64,000 nucleotides of DNA from Dactylonectria macrodidyma (GCA_020744425.1 JAGMUV010000036.1:124001-188000); one strand, 5' to 3'; counted from the stretch's first letter, positions 33,087-44,651 are shown. A program made the numbers and translations. The notes: generated by a model not told the origin, from the sequence alone.

Positions 33087-34802
33087 GGCTTGAATGGCAG
33101 AAGACGAGGACCGTGAGAAGCCTACTAAGTTACCAGTATTACCTAAAAAGGAAGGGGGAAATTTGTATGGTACATATTTGTACGTACAATAAAGTTGTAC
33201 GTACGTACAGCGGCTAAAATACAGTACGTACGTACGTACGTGTACATGAAATTGCATCACTACTAAAGCCTCGGGAGACTTTCATGTCTTGTTGTGTTAT
33301 CCATGTATTGCTAACGCCAACTAATTCTGGTATTGTAGGACGATTGGGTTGGCTAGCAAGCATCTGACAACCCTTCTTGCAAGACTAGGGCCGATCTCGA
33401 TAGTCTTGATGAATACTAACAGACTATCGATATTTGTACGGTTGAGTAACTTTTGCTACGCTGCCAAATTTGGTCAAAAGATTTTTGAGCCTGATGTGCT
33501 GATTCTCTCACCGGAAAGTTTCATACAGACAGTCCATGGTACATACAATCTATCTAATGTATCGAGTCCATCACCCCGGCATTTGATACAACTCTCTCCT
33601 GTAAAAATTCTTCCTGGCTAGCGGCTGTTAGCACTAGCGTGGAAAATTTTTCAGGCCCACCAAATTTGGCTGCTGCAGCAGCTGGGTACCCATCGGGTAC
33701 TAACAGCGCAGTAAAGGAAGGATTGAGAGGGTTGACTTCCTTTACGCAGCAGCCAAGGTCACAGCCCAAGGGCTCCGGCCACGATCGAAACCTGCTGCCC
33801 TGACCAGCTGGGCAGCTAAGATAGCAGCAGGGTCACAGCACGGCTTGCGGGGGCCAACGACACCGCTGTGGCTCTTATACATGCTGTAATGCTGGTTCAG
33901 ACCTCGCAGCAGGTATAGCTATCGCAGCCAACAGCAATCACGACACCAGCTTCAATCTAGGTGGGCGTCGACCTTTGCCCTGATCTACGACTCGGCACTT
34001 AGGTATATAAGGCTATATCTTAGTCTTAGTACCTGCTTAGGTCTCCGGACCTGAGCTGCCTTGGCCTCTGGGCCTCGGCACCTGCTTAGGCCTCCGGGCC
34101 TAAGCTGCCCTGACCTCTGCGTCTCGGCCCTTAGGTGCATAAGGCCACCGCGTCTTAGCACCTGCCTCGGCCTCCGGGCCTAGGCTACTATGACCTCCGG
34201 GTCTTAGATGCCTTGATCTACGGATCTTGGCTGTTAATCCAGGTCTATAGGAAGTCACAGAATCGGGCTACCTATAGGCATCAGGGTTCTGGCTTGATGG
34301 CCCTGATCAATGGATGCTAGCTGCAGTGGTTTTTCCCTCTACGAGCTCCCGCGAGGTTTTCCCATCTGCAGTTTTTCCTATCATACGGATCTCGATTTCT
34401 GGAGGTTTTGAATGCCGGCAGGCAGGAATAGGAATACTGGAGATTTCCAAGCTGGTTAATAAATATGGGTATGCCGACACCCGCCCTGACAATCCGCTGA
34501 CGGATATCGGGCTCGAAATCATAAGTCAAATAGGGCTGCTTAATTGCTAGATGGAAGAGGAAGAAGGATTACAATCTTAGCTGTTGCGGACTGTAGGTCC
34601 GAGCTACGGACCTGCTTGGTCTGTAGCTCCGGCCCCGGGTTACTGTACTTAGGTTTCTTTAGCTGTTGACACCAGCCTAGCACGTCATCTTGCCCCTAGG
34701 GGATTCTGTAGACATCTCTAGTAGATATCTTCATGACGGTAATAATACAACAACAACAACAACAACAACAACCCGGCATTTGATACAAATCTATGTTGCC
34801 AG
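33087..34802. other. Repetitive, gene-free region
   Basis: Holds TACG microsatellite runs (33179-33245), a GC-rich imperfect tandem repeat of about 50 bp (about 33990-34250, with GGCCTCCGGGCCTAAGCTGCC-like cores that can fold), and a CAA triplet run (34747-34771). No gene recognised. Confidence 0.55.
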
Positions 34803-36588
34803 TTACAGAACCAATTTCCGCTTAAGCCGCATCTTCTCACCGTATAACATGAAATACCACGGGATGGGCACCATGGCGAGGGCAAGGAAACCTAGAAGAC
34901 TATTCCCCCAACCGTAACCTAAGGACTCGTACATCTTAGGTCCTGCGAGAGGGAGAAATGCTCCCGCAATGGACCGCAAGACAGTGTGAGCGGCGAGCGC
35001 TGAAGCGGCAGCCTCTGGGCCAAAGCAGTCAACGAGATAGACCATAGACGGCATCTGTAATCATGTGAGCGTCTGTGGTGTGGTTGCTTGGAGGGCACGC
35101 GGATGAACTGACCATGATGAAGATGAAGCCAATGCCGACAAAAGTAGAACCCATGATGGGAACAATCCAGTGCGTCTTGGCATCTGCGCTCCAGCCATAC
35201 CAGAACATCCCGACGGGGATCGTCCAGGAGAAGTAGGCCATCAACGGGATCCGATCCTCTGGCTTTACATCACCTCCTCTCTTGGCCGCCCGCTGGTGCA
35301 TGATCTTGTCGCTAAATTTCCCCTGCACAATGAGACCCCCTAGGGTTCCAACGCCCATACCAATGTAGGCAAGTCCAGTAATACCGGTTGAGAAGCCGTA
35401 CTGTCCCTTGAAGACAGCCGAGAATGTGGTGAAGAGAAGAAACATGAGGCCGAAGCAGAATGCCGCGTACAAGGCGAGGAAAAGGACGACGGGTGAGAGG
35501 AATAGTAGCTTGAACGGCCGCAGGATGCTTCGCTTCAGCTTTGTTGTGATTTCTGACCTGGCTATACTCAGCGGCGGCAGCCCTTCAGCCTTGCGGCGGC
35601 GGGTTTCTCTGCGGAAGAGTATTACGGGAGCGTAGGTCTCGCGTAGATACAGGACGGCCAGCGGCACCAGGGCGCCGAACTTGAACTTGTTAGTCGCCAT
35701 TCTGCAACGCAAACGATGGGAGGATGTCATTACGTGCCATGATGGCCATGAGCCGGAATATCCAACGCCATCCAATGTACTGGCCGACGAAACCACCAAT
35801 GATCGGGCCAATGGTAGGCCCCATGATAGGCCCTATAGCGAGGAGAGCCATCCATTTGCCTCTCTCGCGCCTGGGGATCACATCTGCAAGGGTGCCTCCA
35901 CTGCACGCAAGAGATGCAGCACCGCCGCAGCCGCTGAGTAGACGGAAGGCCAGAAACATACCGAGGTCTGTTGCGAAGGCGCTCCCGACGACGAATGCGA
36001 CGAAGAGGACGGAGGAGATGGCGTAGATGGTGAGGCGGCCGTAGACCTCGGACAAGGGAGCCCATATGAGCGGACCGATGGCGAAGCCGGCCACGTAGAT
36101 GGAGACGGCGAGCGAGGACAGGAGTGTGCTAGAGAAGTCAAAGTCTTCCACGAGCTGGCTCGCGGCTGGAGCAAACATGGTGGACGCAAGATTCCTAGAT
36201 GTCGACAAGACAAGTCAGGATTAGCTGGCCAGGCCGGAGGACAGATGGAGCAATTGATCTAGCTGTCACGTCAAGATGATTATAAAGGAGGATATGACAC
36301 GTACGAAATCAGTTGAATCATGGCAACTATGAAAATCTGCCAGTATCGCTTCGATGCTGGCCAGTTCATAGGGTTGTGTGGGTCGTCCGGTCCATCCCAG
36401 TCCAGAGCATCTGGGGCAGCCTCTGGGACAGCCTCTTGGGATTGTCGCTGTGTCTCGACATCGTCATTCGATGCTGCATCGGTATAGGTTTTGATTGAGT
36501 CTCTTGAAAATTGGCTATTGTCATTTTCGGCTGCTGCTAGCAACGTGGGCGCGGGAGTGTGACTCTGCTGTTCTGAATCTACGGCCAT
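34803..36588 (-). CDS. MFS transporter (DHA1 drug/polyamine type)
   Basis: Plasma-membrane proton antiporter of the major facilitator superfamily. Exons on the minus strand: 36588-36305, 36194-35734, about 35685-35113, 35054-34803. The N-terminal leader ends in DWDGPDDPHNPMNWP, the signature of fungal DHA1 exporters. Then come helices with GRLTIYAISSVLFV and AFRLLSGCGGAASL, the motif GPIMGPTIGPIIGGFVGQYIGWRW, and LRETYAPVIL before the second half. Total about 520 aa, normal. Introns 1 (110 nt) and 3 (58 nt) splice cleanly. Between exons 2 and 3 the only good donor (GTAATG at 35733) is one base out of phase with every candidate acceptor, so a frameshift or odd splicing is possible. It heads the cluster with the hydrolase, regulator and dehydrogenase. 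Confidence 0.85.
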
Positions 36589-37104
36589 GGTTGTGTAATG
36601 TTAGTCTGTGCTATGAGCAGCAACAGAAGTCATCAAGTCCGAGCACATTTTAATGGATGTTTGGAGGTATTGTACACGAATCTAAGATTGAAGATTTGCT
36701 ACATGACATGTCCGCTGATTCCTGTCAAGGGTTGTGAGATTACAGAGATTGTGACATAACGACGAGACAGTCCGGTCGAGGGCCGGGCCTTAGAATTTCG
36801 GCACTTCGGTCGTCGGTCCTCGTGTGGGGAATCAACTCGGGGTTTCGGTCGTCGGCCGTCGGTCCTGGAGGCCCATACACCAAAACGCCGGGCGGAGTAT
36901 GGTCACGAGTCAGGCATCAATAGTGGCACACATCTTAGTTCGAACTGTAAATAGTTTAGCGTGCTGGCCCTATGAGTCTGTCCTCCCGGGACGCCCGTGA
37001 TCAAACTGAACAGCTCGAGCTCCATCACCTATCCTCAATTTCAATTCAAAGAAGACGAAGAGAACTCGCCATGAACTAAACTACCTGCAGCCACAAACCC
37101 ATAA
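36589..37104. other. MFS promoter region and gap
   Basis: Contains two CGG-triplet arrays (next entry); otherwise nothing recognised. Confidence 0.6.
36799..36868. promoter_or_regulatory. Two phased CGG arrays upstream of the MFS gene
   Basis: CGG triplets start at 36799, 36807, 36814 (CGT at 36821) and again at 36838, 36846, 36853, 36860: the same 8-7-7 spacing twice, 39 bp apart, with spacers TCGT and TCCT shared. CGG is the half-site read by Zn2Cys6 proteins. A similar 7-bp array lies between the regulator and the aldehyde dehydrogenase (41233-41263). Likely binding sites of the cluster regulator; inference. Confidence 0.5.
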
Positions 37105-38093
37105 CTATTCAAGCCAAAGATGCTCATCAAGCCACGCAATAGCCTGATAAAATGCCTGCTCCTTGGCCCACTTGGCGTCCCGCCTAGATAAGTCACACCG
37201 CGTCGAAAACCCATGCTCGACCCTAGAATAAAGCGTCAGCTGGTAGTGCTTCCCCGCCCGTTGGAGGATCTCCTCTGTCTGGCGGCGCTTCTCGGCCGGA
37301 AATATGTGGTCGGTCTCAGCGGCGGCGATGGAAAGGGGTCCGTGTATGGCTGCGAGCTCGGCGTCGGACACGAAGCTCGGGTGGGCGATATAGCCGGCGT
37401 CAATGCCGCCGTTGAAGTGGCGAACGAGATACTGACAGCAGTAGGTTAGGGAACATTCGCCTCTTCTTTTGCCCTCTTCTGCTGTAACGAGGCGTAGACA
37501 TGTAGACATATGGATGGTCTGTGAACTCACCTTGGCACCAAAACAGTACCCAACCGCCCCGAATTTGTTCACGCCGTACTCCTCCTTCAGGACCTTGATG
37601 GCGTCCTTCACGATAGGATCCACGGCTGCCTCGTTGTGCGGATTATCACCCGTTGAGCCTCCATCGACCCAGGCAAAAATGTCCATTTTCTCAACCTGGT
37701 TCACGGGGATCGGATCACCGTTAAACGTGTCGAGTACCAAGGTGACGTAGCCGTTGGCGGCGAACTCGTCAGCAAGCAGGCGGCTGTTCTGCCATATGCC
37801 CATGATATCAGGCAGGTAGAGCACGGCGGCTGGTTTCGTTGGTGTATCCGGGGGAGGCGTCGCGAGGTATGCCGCATGCTTGCCGCCGACGATTCTGATG
37901 TCTTTGCCTTGGGGAGTGCCTCTAGATAGTAGGTGAGTTCACCTGTTTGCCTAGCCTACGTAGAATCACGGTTCCTCCTCTTAGAGAGAACTCTAGATAA
38001 CTACTTGGTTCCTATCAGTCGGGGTGCGAGGAGAAGCTCTTACTCATGCCTGAAGCCAACTGTGCAACATCGTCCGGGAGGGTAGGAAGCCAT
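37105..38093 (-). CDS. Dienelactone hydrolase family protein
   Basis: Cytosolic alpha/beta hydrolase; the family opens lactones such as dienelactone in aromatic degradation, although many fungal members have unknown substrates. Three exons on the minus strand: 38093-38044, 37921-37531, 37431-37105; introns 122 and 99 nt, GT-AG, phases consistent, 255 aa, the family length. The start MASYPPGRCCTVGFRHEGTP is the usual fungal N-terminus. Catalytic triad visible: Cys143 in GYCFGAK, Asp188 in ETDHIFP, His220 in VEHGFSTR. It lies between the MFS gene and the zinc-cluster regulator, all on -. No defect seen. Confidence 0.92.
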
Positions 38094-38459
38094 GGCGAGA
38101 GGGTTAGGATCCTCACAGAGTACTAGATAGCGTATTGTTAAGTGGTGAGGAGAGTCCTGGGAGAAAATCTCGAAAGGTTGCAATGGAATTAGACTTGATC
38201 ATATACTTCACGTCCAGCATTACTCTACGCTACTGATTTATAGGCAATTAAAACATGTGGATAGTATGGAGTACACGAGAATAAGGCCCTTGGCATCCCC
38301 ACGCCTCTGCCCCGCGATCTTCATGGGTTCTCCGCCCGAGGTAGTCTTATTGCAACGTCGCACGGATTTAGGAGGGCTCCTTGTCCTCTTAGTGTCCGGT
38401 CCCTATCATCAGTCTAGAGGTACCTTGCTCGTCATCGCAGAACTGTGGGTACGCTACGC
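38094..38459. other. Promoter of the hydrolase / 3' end of the regulator
   Basis: No repeat or phased CGG array seen here. Confidence 0.5.
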
Positions 38460-40996
38460 TCAGAATGCCCACCGATCCCACAACATTGACTGTTCGTGCT
38501 CACCCGCGCTGACCATTTCGTTCCACTGGTCCCAGATAGGGCCCTCAGCTTGGTGGGATGATGCTCCAGTCGGATCCTGTCCCTGTGGTCCCGGTGCCGT
38601 TCCCCACAGCCACGCCGGCAAGTGGTCCTCCTGGCGTCGAAGGATACTCGAAATATCATCGCTCCCCCGCAACAGCGACGCAGCATCGCTACCGCTTGTC
38701 AAGGCTTGGTCTTGTGAGTGGCATTCCAGAGCTGGCTGTGTCGTCATAGAGAGCCCAGTCAGTGGACGATCCAGCATGGCGCGTTCAGGTCCTGGAAGGG
38801 TATTTGATGCTACCCATGAAGGTGCGTTTACTTCGTCGCCGTTTGTATCTGCCGTTTTGGCGCTTGATGCTTGTGCACTTACTGTCTGGTCAGGCTGTGT
38901 GTGAGCTACCCGAGCAGCCGCCCCTCGTCTACTCATGAGCTGTTGGAATCGAATCTTCTTGACGTGCTGACTAAGTTTACACAACGGTTGCCAGAGAGGC
39001 TCTTCTCTAATGGCATCCGGAAGCACACTTAGAGCCTTCATGGCGACACCCCAGGCACGTTCTGCCATAGCATCGAATTTGACGACGGAGAGTCGACCGA
39101 GAACAATAGTGAGCGGTTGCCATTGAATGAGGCCGTAGAGTTGCCACGCCCAGCGCCTCGTCGAGGGGCTATGTTGAAGTTTGTATATGTCCTCGAGAAT
39201 TCCAAGCGCCATAATGAATGCTTTGTCTGTCGCCAGGCTGCTCTGTGTCGGGCGTAAGGACGGTTGACGAATGTGATGGAGGATGAGCTCGTATCTCCTC
39301 ACTGAAACAGTGGCCATGGTTTGAATGAATAGGTGTATTGGCTTATCGGCTTGTGCAGGCTTCAGAAATTCTAAAAATGCCTTCTCGTTGAACTCTGAGA
39401 GCTGTGCAAGCTTATGGAGAGTGTCCGAGTTCGGTTCGCGATTGCGGGGGTACATAGACGATGTAATATTTTTGAAATGTTTGCCAACTCTCCATATCTT
39501 ACTTCTAAGAAGACAGATAGTCATGTCTGTGTATTCGCTCCTGGCTTCTGGTAGGACGGACATGTTGGGTCCAATATCGTCGTCGTCAATGTTAGATGGA
39601 AGACGTGTGTCAAAGATTGAGTCCGGTATCGATATCTCTGGTAGCTGGTAGTCTCCTGTGACAAAGTCGAGTATGCATATATAACACCACACGCGCCGCC
39701 GCATCTCGGCCTCAAAGGGGCTTATATCAGGGAAATGTGAACCATCACGGTGGAGGCCAATACCCACGGCTACCCTGGATATCAGGCCAGCCAGAGACCA
39801 AATATATCTTTGGGACTCTTCCAAGCGAATGAGAAAGATATAGATAAGGAATGCCTGGACCACAGAGAGTTCCTTTGTGTTAATGAAATCAACTCGTGCA
39901 AGTGACTCTTCGGTCCCAAGGCGGAAGCGTGACACAAGATCCTTGTGGTCGACGTGGAAGTGGATTTGGACCTGCAAAAGAGCGTCGGTCAGTTATGCGT
40001 GTGCAAACAAATCAGGCGGAATGGGACTGTTTGTTACCTCCTCATTAGTCAGCGACTTTACAGCCGCAAATGCGATGCTAAACGTCAACGGCTCCATGAA
40101 CGGAGGGAGCAAGTCAAAGTTCCCACGAGAATCATAAATCATCTTGGACACGGTCGGAACGTGTAGAACCTTAATGAAAGGGTCGACGTTTTCGACATAG
40201 GTCTGCCATATGAAGAGCATCTGAGATGGCAAGGGACGGAGACGCTCAGGGGTCGCCGCGCTCAATGAGCGGTTGCTAAATATGAAACTGGATGCAGTAG
40301 ATGCCATGCTTCTGTGGGAAGACTGAAAGCTTGTGGCATAGTCAGAATCAGCATCATCTGGTTCTTCGTCCTCTTCACCATTGAATCCGTCGAGGCTATC
40401 ACGGATTACATCAAGCTTGACATCGGTTGGTCAGCAGTTTGTTTGAACGCCCTTTGGGTACAAGAGGGAAGGGGAGGGCTTGCCTCTTGTTGCAAAGTCG
40501 CCCAGAAGCGATCCCCTATGTAGAGCCTCCCTCGGTCCTCGTGCACCAAGATGTCAACCTTGGGTAAGTCGCCGGGAGGCTTGAGGCGACGCTGTCTGAG
40601 TAATAAAGACGAACCCAGGCCAGAGTCTGAAGGGGTATCGATGCAAGAGCCGCCTTCAGCTTGGTCCATATCTTCACGAATTGGTGTCTCCTTTTTGGTA
40701 CAGTCCTCCTCCTGATCGGTCTGCTTGCCATTGTACCTGGCATGAAGATGCCTGACCATGTCCTCTAACCGACGGATCTGGTCCACAAGGTCCATCTGCC
40801 TTCGGGTCATTGTGGTTGGTTCAGGCCTTATACGCCGTGGCTGTCGCAAGATTCGGCCAGTGGTTGGGAAAACACAGTCCCGGTCAGCCTTTGTGCAGTT
40901 GGAACAAGGAAGACGGCGATCGCAATGGACTTTGCGCTCCTTGCAGCAGATGCAGTTCCGTAGAGCTTCGGTCTGATCTGGTAGCATGTTGGACAT
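38460..40996 (-). CDS. Zn2Cys6 transcription factor with fungal_trans domain
   Basis: Gal4-type nuclear regulator. Three exons on the minus strand: 40996-40484, 40415-40038, 39971-38460, giving 800 aa. Intron 1 (68 nt) has a GC donor in the strong context AG|GCAAGC and a CTGAC branch site; intron 2 (66 nt) is GT-AG; both are phase 0. Zinc cluster C15-x2-C18-x6-C25-x5-C31-x2-C34-x6-C41, followed by a basic linker and a short coiled coil (QMDLVDQIRRLEDMVRHLH). The middle region matches the fungal-specific transcription factor domain: LRPLPSQMLFIWQTYVENVDPF, then SLAGLISRVAVGIGLHRDG and EAEMRRRVWCYICILD. Divergent from the aldehyde dehydrogenase across a 720-bp promoter carrying a CGG array, so it is the natural candidate regulator of the cluster. 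Confidence 0.93.
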
Positions 40997-41716
40997 GCTT
41001 GGAGGCCCACCTCAGTCAACGACTTGCATGAATTACGTCAAGTTTTCTGGGTTCAGCCTGAATGTGTAGAGTAGGCAGCTGGATGGCGCAATATGCGGTT
41101 GTCTGGAATGGCGTTGTTCCTCGGAGGTGGTGTTGGCAACAGCCCAGAGCGATGAGGTTTGCATAAGGTAAGGTGCCCGGGCCGGGCAAGTAAACGTGAA
41201 TGGATGAAAGAACTGGTAAAAAGGGGTTGAGCCGAATGTCGCGACTCGGCTCTCGGTCCTCGGAGTTTAAGGCAGGTACCTCCGACCTACCCATGTTAGG
41301 AAGACGCACGCGCGGGGGTGAGAGACGGAGTGAAGATCTCAGCCTCTTCGGCCTTCCTAGAACTACCCCAGCTTTGACCCCCTCTTTTACCCCTTGTAAA
41401 GGTTATTGGAGTTAGAGAAACGGTCCCGGGGCTCGGCAGTTGGGGTCTAGAACACACCGAAGCGCCGGTGATGACATAGCCCTGGCAGTCTTGCTGTGCA
41501 ACTGCAACCGGGACGCATCGCATCGTGAGTCTCTTGAGAAGACAGAAGATAGAGGACGCACGGTGTGCGTGTCTTGATACATAAACAAGAAGGGAACCAG
41601 CTCCTCCGACTTTTCAATTCCTGATCGAGACATTCGGTTCAATCTACATCGTCTTTAAATAACCCAAAAGCTCCTCACATTTTATTTAAACTCACACGCC
41701 AATCTTTTATCCAGAT
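40997..41716. promoter_or_regulatory. Divergent promoter regulator / aldehyde dehydrogenase
   Basis: 720 bp between the two starts, pyrimidine-rich near 41340-41400. It contains the phased triplet array at 41233-41263. Confidence 0.6.
41233..41263. promoter_or_regulatory. Five-fold phased CGN/CGG array
   Basis: CGA, CGC, CGG, CGG, CGG start at 41233, 41240, 41247, 41254 and 41261, exactly 7 bp apart (N4 spacers; the last spacer TCCT is shared with the MFS promoter arrays). Candidate Zn2Cys6 operator for both divergent genes. Confidence 0.5.
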
Positions 41717-43293
41717 ATGGCTGCGGATAACAGCTCCTCTGGTAGCCCCGTCGCCGCCGGGACCAAGGAAGACCGACTCTTCATCAACGGCGAATTCGTT
41801 GCCTCGGTCTCTGGCAAAAAATTTCAAGTTATTAACCCAACCACGGAGGAGGTATCTGCCTCCGTCTACGAGGCAGGGGTCGAAGATGTAGACCTCGCTG
41901 TAGATGCTGCAAAGGCTGCCTTTCCCGCGTGGTCGGCCCTCTCAGCTGAAGCAAGATGTGAATTTCTGATCAAAATCGCCGATGAGATTGAAAAGTATGA
42001 GGACCTGTTCATCCACGCAGAGACGATCACGATGGGGGCGCCGCAACAAGGAAGCCGATGTAAGAGCCCTCCTGGTCCCCTTTGTTCTTGTCGAGTCTAT
42101 CAAGGCTCCTACCCATCCCCTCCTCGGAGCCCTACTGATCAAGATGCACAGTTGCCATAGGCATGGCCAAGCGGTATCTGAGATATTATGCTAACAAGGC
42201 CATCGACGTGACGGGTGAGACGTCGCTCAATACGCCTGAATACATCAACATATCCGTCCGCCAGCCATACGGTGTCTGCGGAGGCATAGTCCCCTGGAAC
42301 GCCCCTTTGTTCATGGTCGTCAACAAAGTCGGCCCAGCCTTGGCCGCTGGCAACACCATGGTGCTCAAGTCGTCAGAGAAGTCTCCCCTTCCCGCCATCT
42401 TGTTCGCCTCGGTATGCCAGAAGGTCGGCCTGCCCAAGGGCGTCCTGAATATCCTGAACGGGTTCGGTCGACCTTGCGGCGAGGCCATCAGCAAGCACAT
42501 GGATATCAGGAAGATCTCATTCACGGGTTCCGTCGCTACCGGACGAGCGGTGCAGAAAGCCGCCAACGAATCCAACTTGAAGAATGTCAGCCTGGAACTC
42601 GGCGGCAAGAGCCCTTTGCTTGTATTTGACGACGCACCCTTCGAGAAGGCGGTGCATTCTGCTACCTTCTCCATCCTATACAACTCGGGCCAAGTCTGCA
42701 TGGCCAGTACAAGAATCTACGTGCAGCAAGGGGTTGCTCCCAAGTTTATTGAAGCCCTCAGAGAGTCCATGAAGCAGCTGGGTGTTCCCGGTGATCCTGC
42801 GCTCCCCGATACAAAGCGAGGGCCCCAGGTTGACAAGCTGCAGTTTGGCCGAGTCTTGTCGTACCTCGACCACGCAAAGGAGCGAGGCTATGACATTATT
42901 CTCGGCGGTGACAAAGTCGGCAACAAAGGCTATTTTATGGATGCCACCATCGTTCGCGACGTGCCAGAGGAGGACAAATTGGTCAGGGAAGAGATCTTCG
43001 GTCCCGTGGTTGTGGTCAATACTTTCACCGACGACGAGGATGAGGTCTTGAGGAGGGCCAACGACACTGAGTTTGGCCTGTACGCCAGTGTCTTTACGAA
43101 GGACATATCGCGGGCTATGAGAGTGGCCAAGGCGCTCGAGGCCGCAGCGGTCGGTGTTAACTGCGCCAGCCCTTACATGGCCATTGATATGCCCATGGGT
43201 GGGTGGAAGCAGAGTGGTATGGGTGGCAGGGACTTTAGCAAGCACTGCTTGGAGGATTGGACCGAGTTAAAGAGTGTCTTTATCTCTTTGTAA
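41717..43293 (+). CDS. Aldehyde dehydrogenase (NAD(P)-dependent)
   Basis: Oxidises an aldehyde to the acid with NAD(P)+. Two exons, 41717-42059 and 42161-43293, with a 101-nt GT-AG intron (phase 1), 491 aa, standard for the superfamily. It shows GGIVPWNAPLF (cofactor domain), FTGSVATGRAVQKAA (Rossmann glycine motif), general base Glu260 in LELGGKSP, nucleophile Cys294 in NSGQVCMAS, and EEIFGPVV. The C-terminus ends without a peroxisomal signal. The N-terminus has no clear transit peptide, so cytosolic. Divergently paired with the Zn2Cys6 regulator and close to the hydrolase and MFS genes, it fits the oxidation step of a small catabolic or detoxification cluster. Substrate unknown. Confidence 0.94.
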
Positions 43294-43463
43294 GGACTAT
43301 GGATGTATCGTATTCTGTTAGCGACACGCGTACTTCTGTCTCTCTGTCATATTCAAGTGAAAACATTGCTCGATTATCTCTCGTCTGCAAGACACTTAGG
43401 AGCCATTAACATAATCACAGTCGTTTGAAAACATAGACAATGACCTACAATATTTAGGGAATG
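43294..43463. other. 3' flank of the aldehyde dehydrogenase
   Basis: Short AT-richer spacer with nothing recognised. Confidence 0.5.
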
Positions 43464-43745
43464 CAAACAACACGGTTTATGCAGATCGGACAACGAGATG
43501 ATGAAGGAAAATTCCACCCAATCGCTTTCTATTCACACAAGGTATACGAAGCAGAACCTAACTACCCGATCTATGACAAAGAATTCCTGGCAATTGTCAA
43601 CGCCTTCAAAGAATCCTGGTATTAGTAATCCTCTTAGGAAGTTATCACCATGTCAAGGGCTACACAGACCACAAGAATATTCCCCATTTTGCGACCACTC
43701 AGGAACTCAGCGGACGACAGCTGCACTACGCTGAATACTTGGCAC
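43464..43745 (+). pseudogene. Ty3/gypsy RNase H fragment
   Basis: Encodes GQRDDEGKFHPIAFYSHK and NYPIYDKEFLAIVNAFKE, then after stops and a frame change the equivalents of HYLLGS...YTDHKNIPHFATTQELSGRQL. It corresponds to about 5745-5995 of the full-length chromovirus here but differs at many positions, so it is an older related copy. No LTRs nearby. Confidence 0.8.
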
Positions 43746-44142
43746 GTGTATCGCATCCTTAGTCTTCTCAGAGCAGACGGTGCATGTACAGTATTAGCAA
43801 GCAAGATCATCACATCTTCATCTATTAGTACGGAGACAGAGATTTCGCTTCTTACTTTGTGGCTCATTCCATGCTCGTCTCATGTTCTCGGTATCGGCTA
43901 TGACGTCGAGTTGGTTGGGCGCGCGCATGGAGGCATCTTTTTGTTGGCAAGCCCAAGCGAGCATAATCCTTATGCTGATCTCGTTCATCAGAGTTTCACT
44001 CAAGTCAGCCGCGCCGGAACTTATTCTGTCGGCAGTTGTTTGTTGTCCACGACATCGAACTTTCAGTAATGACGTATGCCATGCCTCAAGTTAGGGTCCT
44101 TTACAGGGGTACGGGACTTGATTCGGAGTACTCCGTATTCAT
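43746..44142. other. Unassigned sequence after the gypsy fragment
   Basis: No recognisable feature. Confidence 0.5.
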
Positions 44143-44285
44143 GAGTCTTTGAAGGCGTACCGGCCCTGTCAAGCTAGCCTGGTTGAGCCCTTGTTTTGAT
44201 TGAACCCTTGCTCTGATTGGCTCGTTATCCGTAATAAGGGCTCGATCAGGCTAGCCTGATTAGACTGGTACGGCTTCAAAGACTC
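44143..44285. mobile_element. 143-bp foldback MITE
   Basis: The two halves are inverted copies: GAGTCTTTGAAG at 44143-44154 and 44274-44285, then cGTACC, and further in CAAGCTAGCCTGGTTGAGCC against its near-complement (GGGCTCGATCAGGCTAGCC). The whole can fold into one long imperfect hairpin. No clear target duplication. Confidence 0.6.
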
Positions 44286-44651
44286 AACTTCTTGCGTCCC
44301 ACTGTAGCATTCCGTCCTTGGCTGTCGATCCGGGCGACTCCACCAGCCGAAATAGCCGCTGAGTCATCCAATTTTTATGGATTTATATGACGTCTTGAGC
44401 AAACAGTAGGCACGGGCGTTTGCACTCGGCACCGGTGCTTGGCTATCTCCGGATGCCTGCTTGCGACAGCACATGCGGATGCTTACATCAACCCGACAAC
44501 AGATGCGGCCAGGAATATACTCCCACCGTCGACTTCAGAGCCCACTATATTAGACCTGTGCCTCTCCCAAGTCCTACAACGGATCAGACAATTGCTCCTT
44601 TCCATTCATCTTCAATATCTCAACACTAACAAGAAGTCACCGAGAGACAAA
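44286..44651. other. Promoter of the SNG1-like gene
   Basis: The frame of the following gene is open upstream to 44439, but that extension lacks family similarity and is probably 5' UTR. Confidence 0.5.

Noticed and set aside
31987..34771. AGT, TACG and CAA microsatellites as a possible CRISPR-like array
   Set aside because: Simple-sequence repeats without spacers; the genome is eukaryotic.
44439..44651. 71-residue N-terminal extension of the SNG1-like protein
   Set aside because: Not similar to the family, precedes a better-placed ATG, and reads like 5' UTR.
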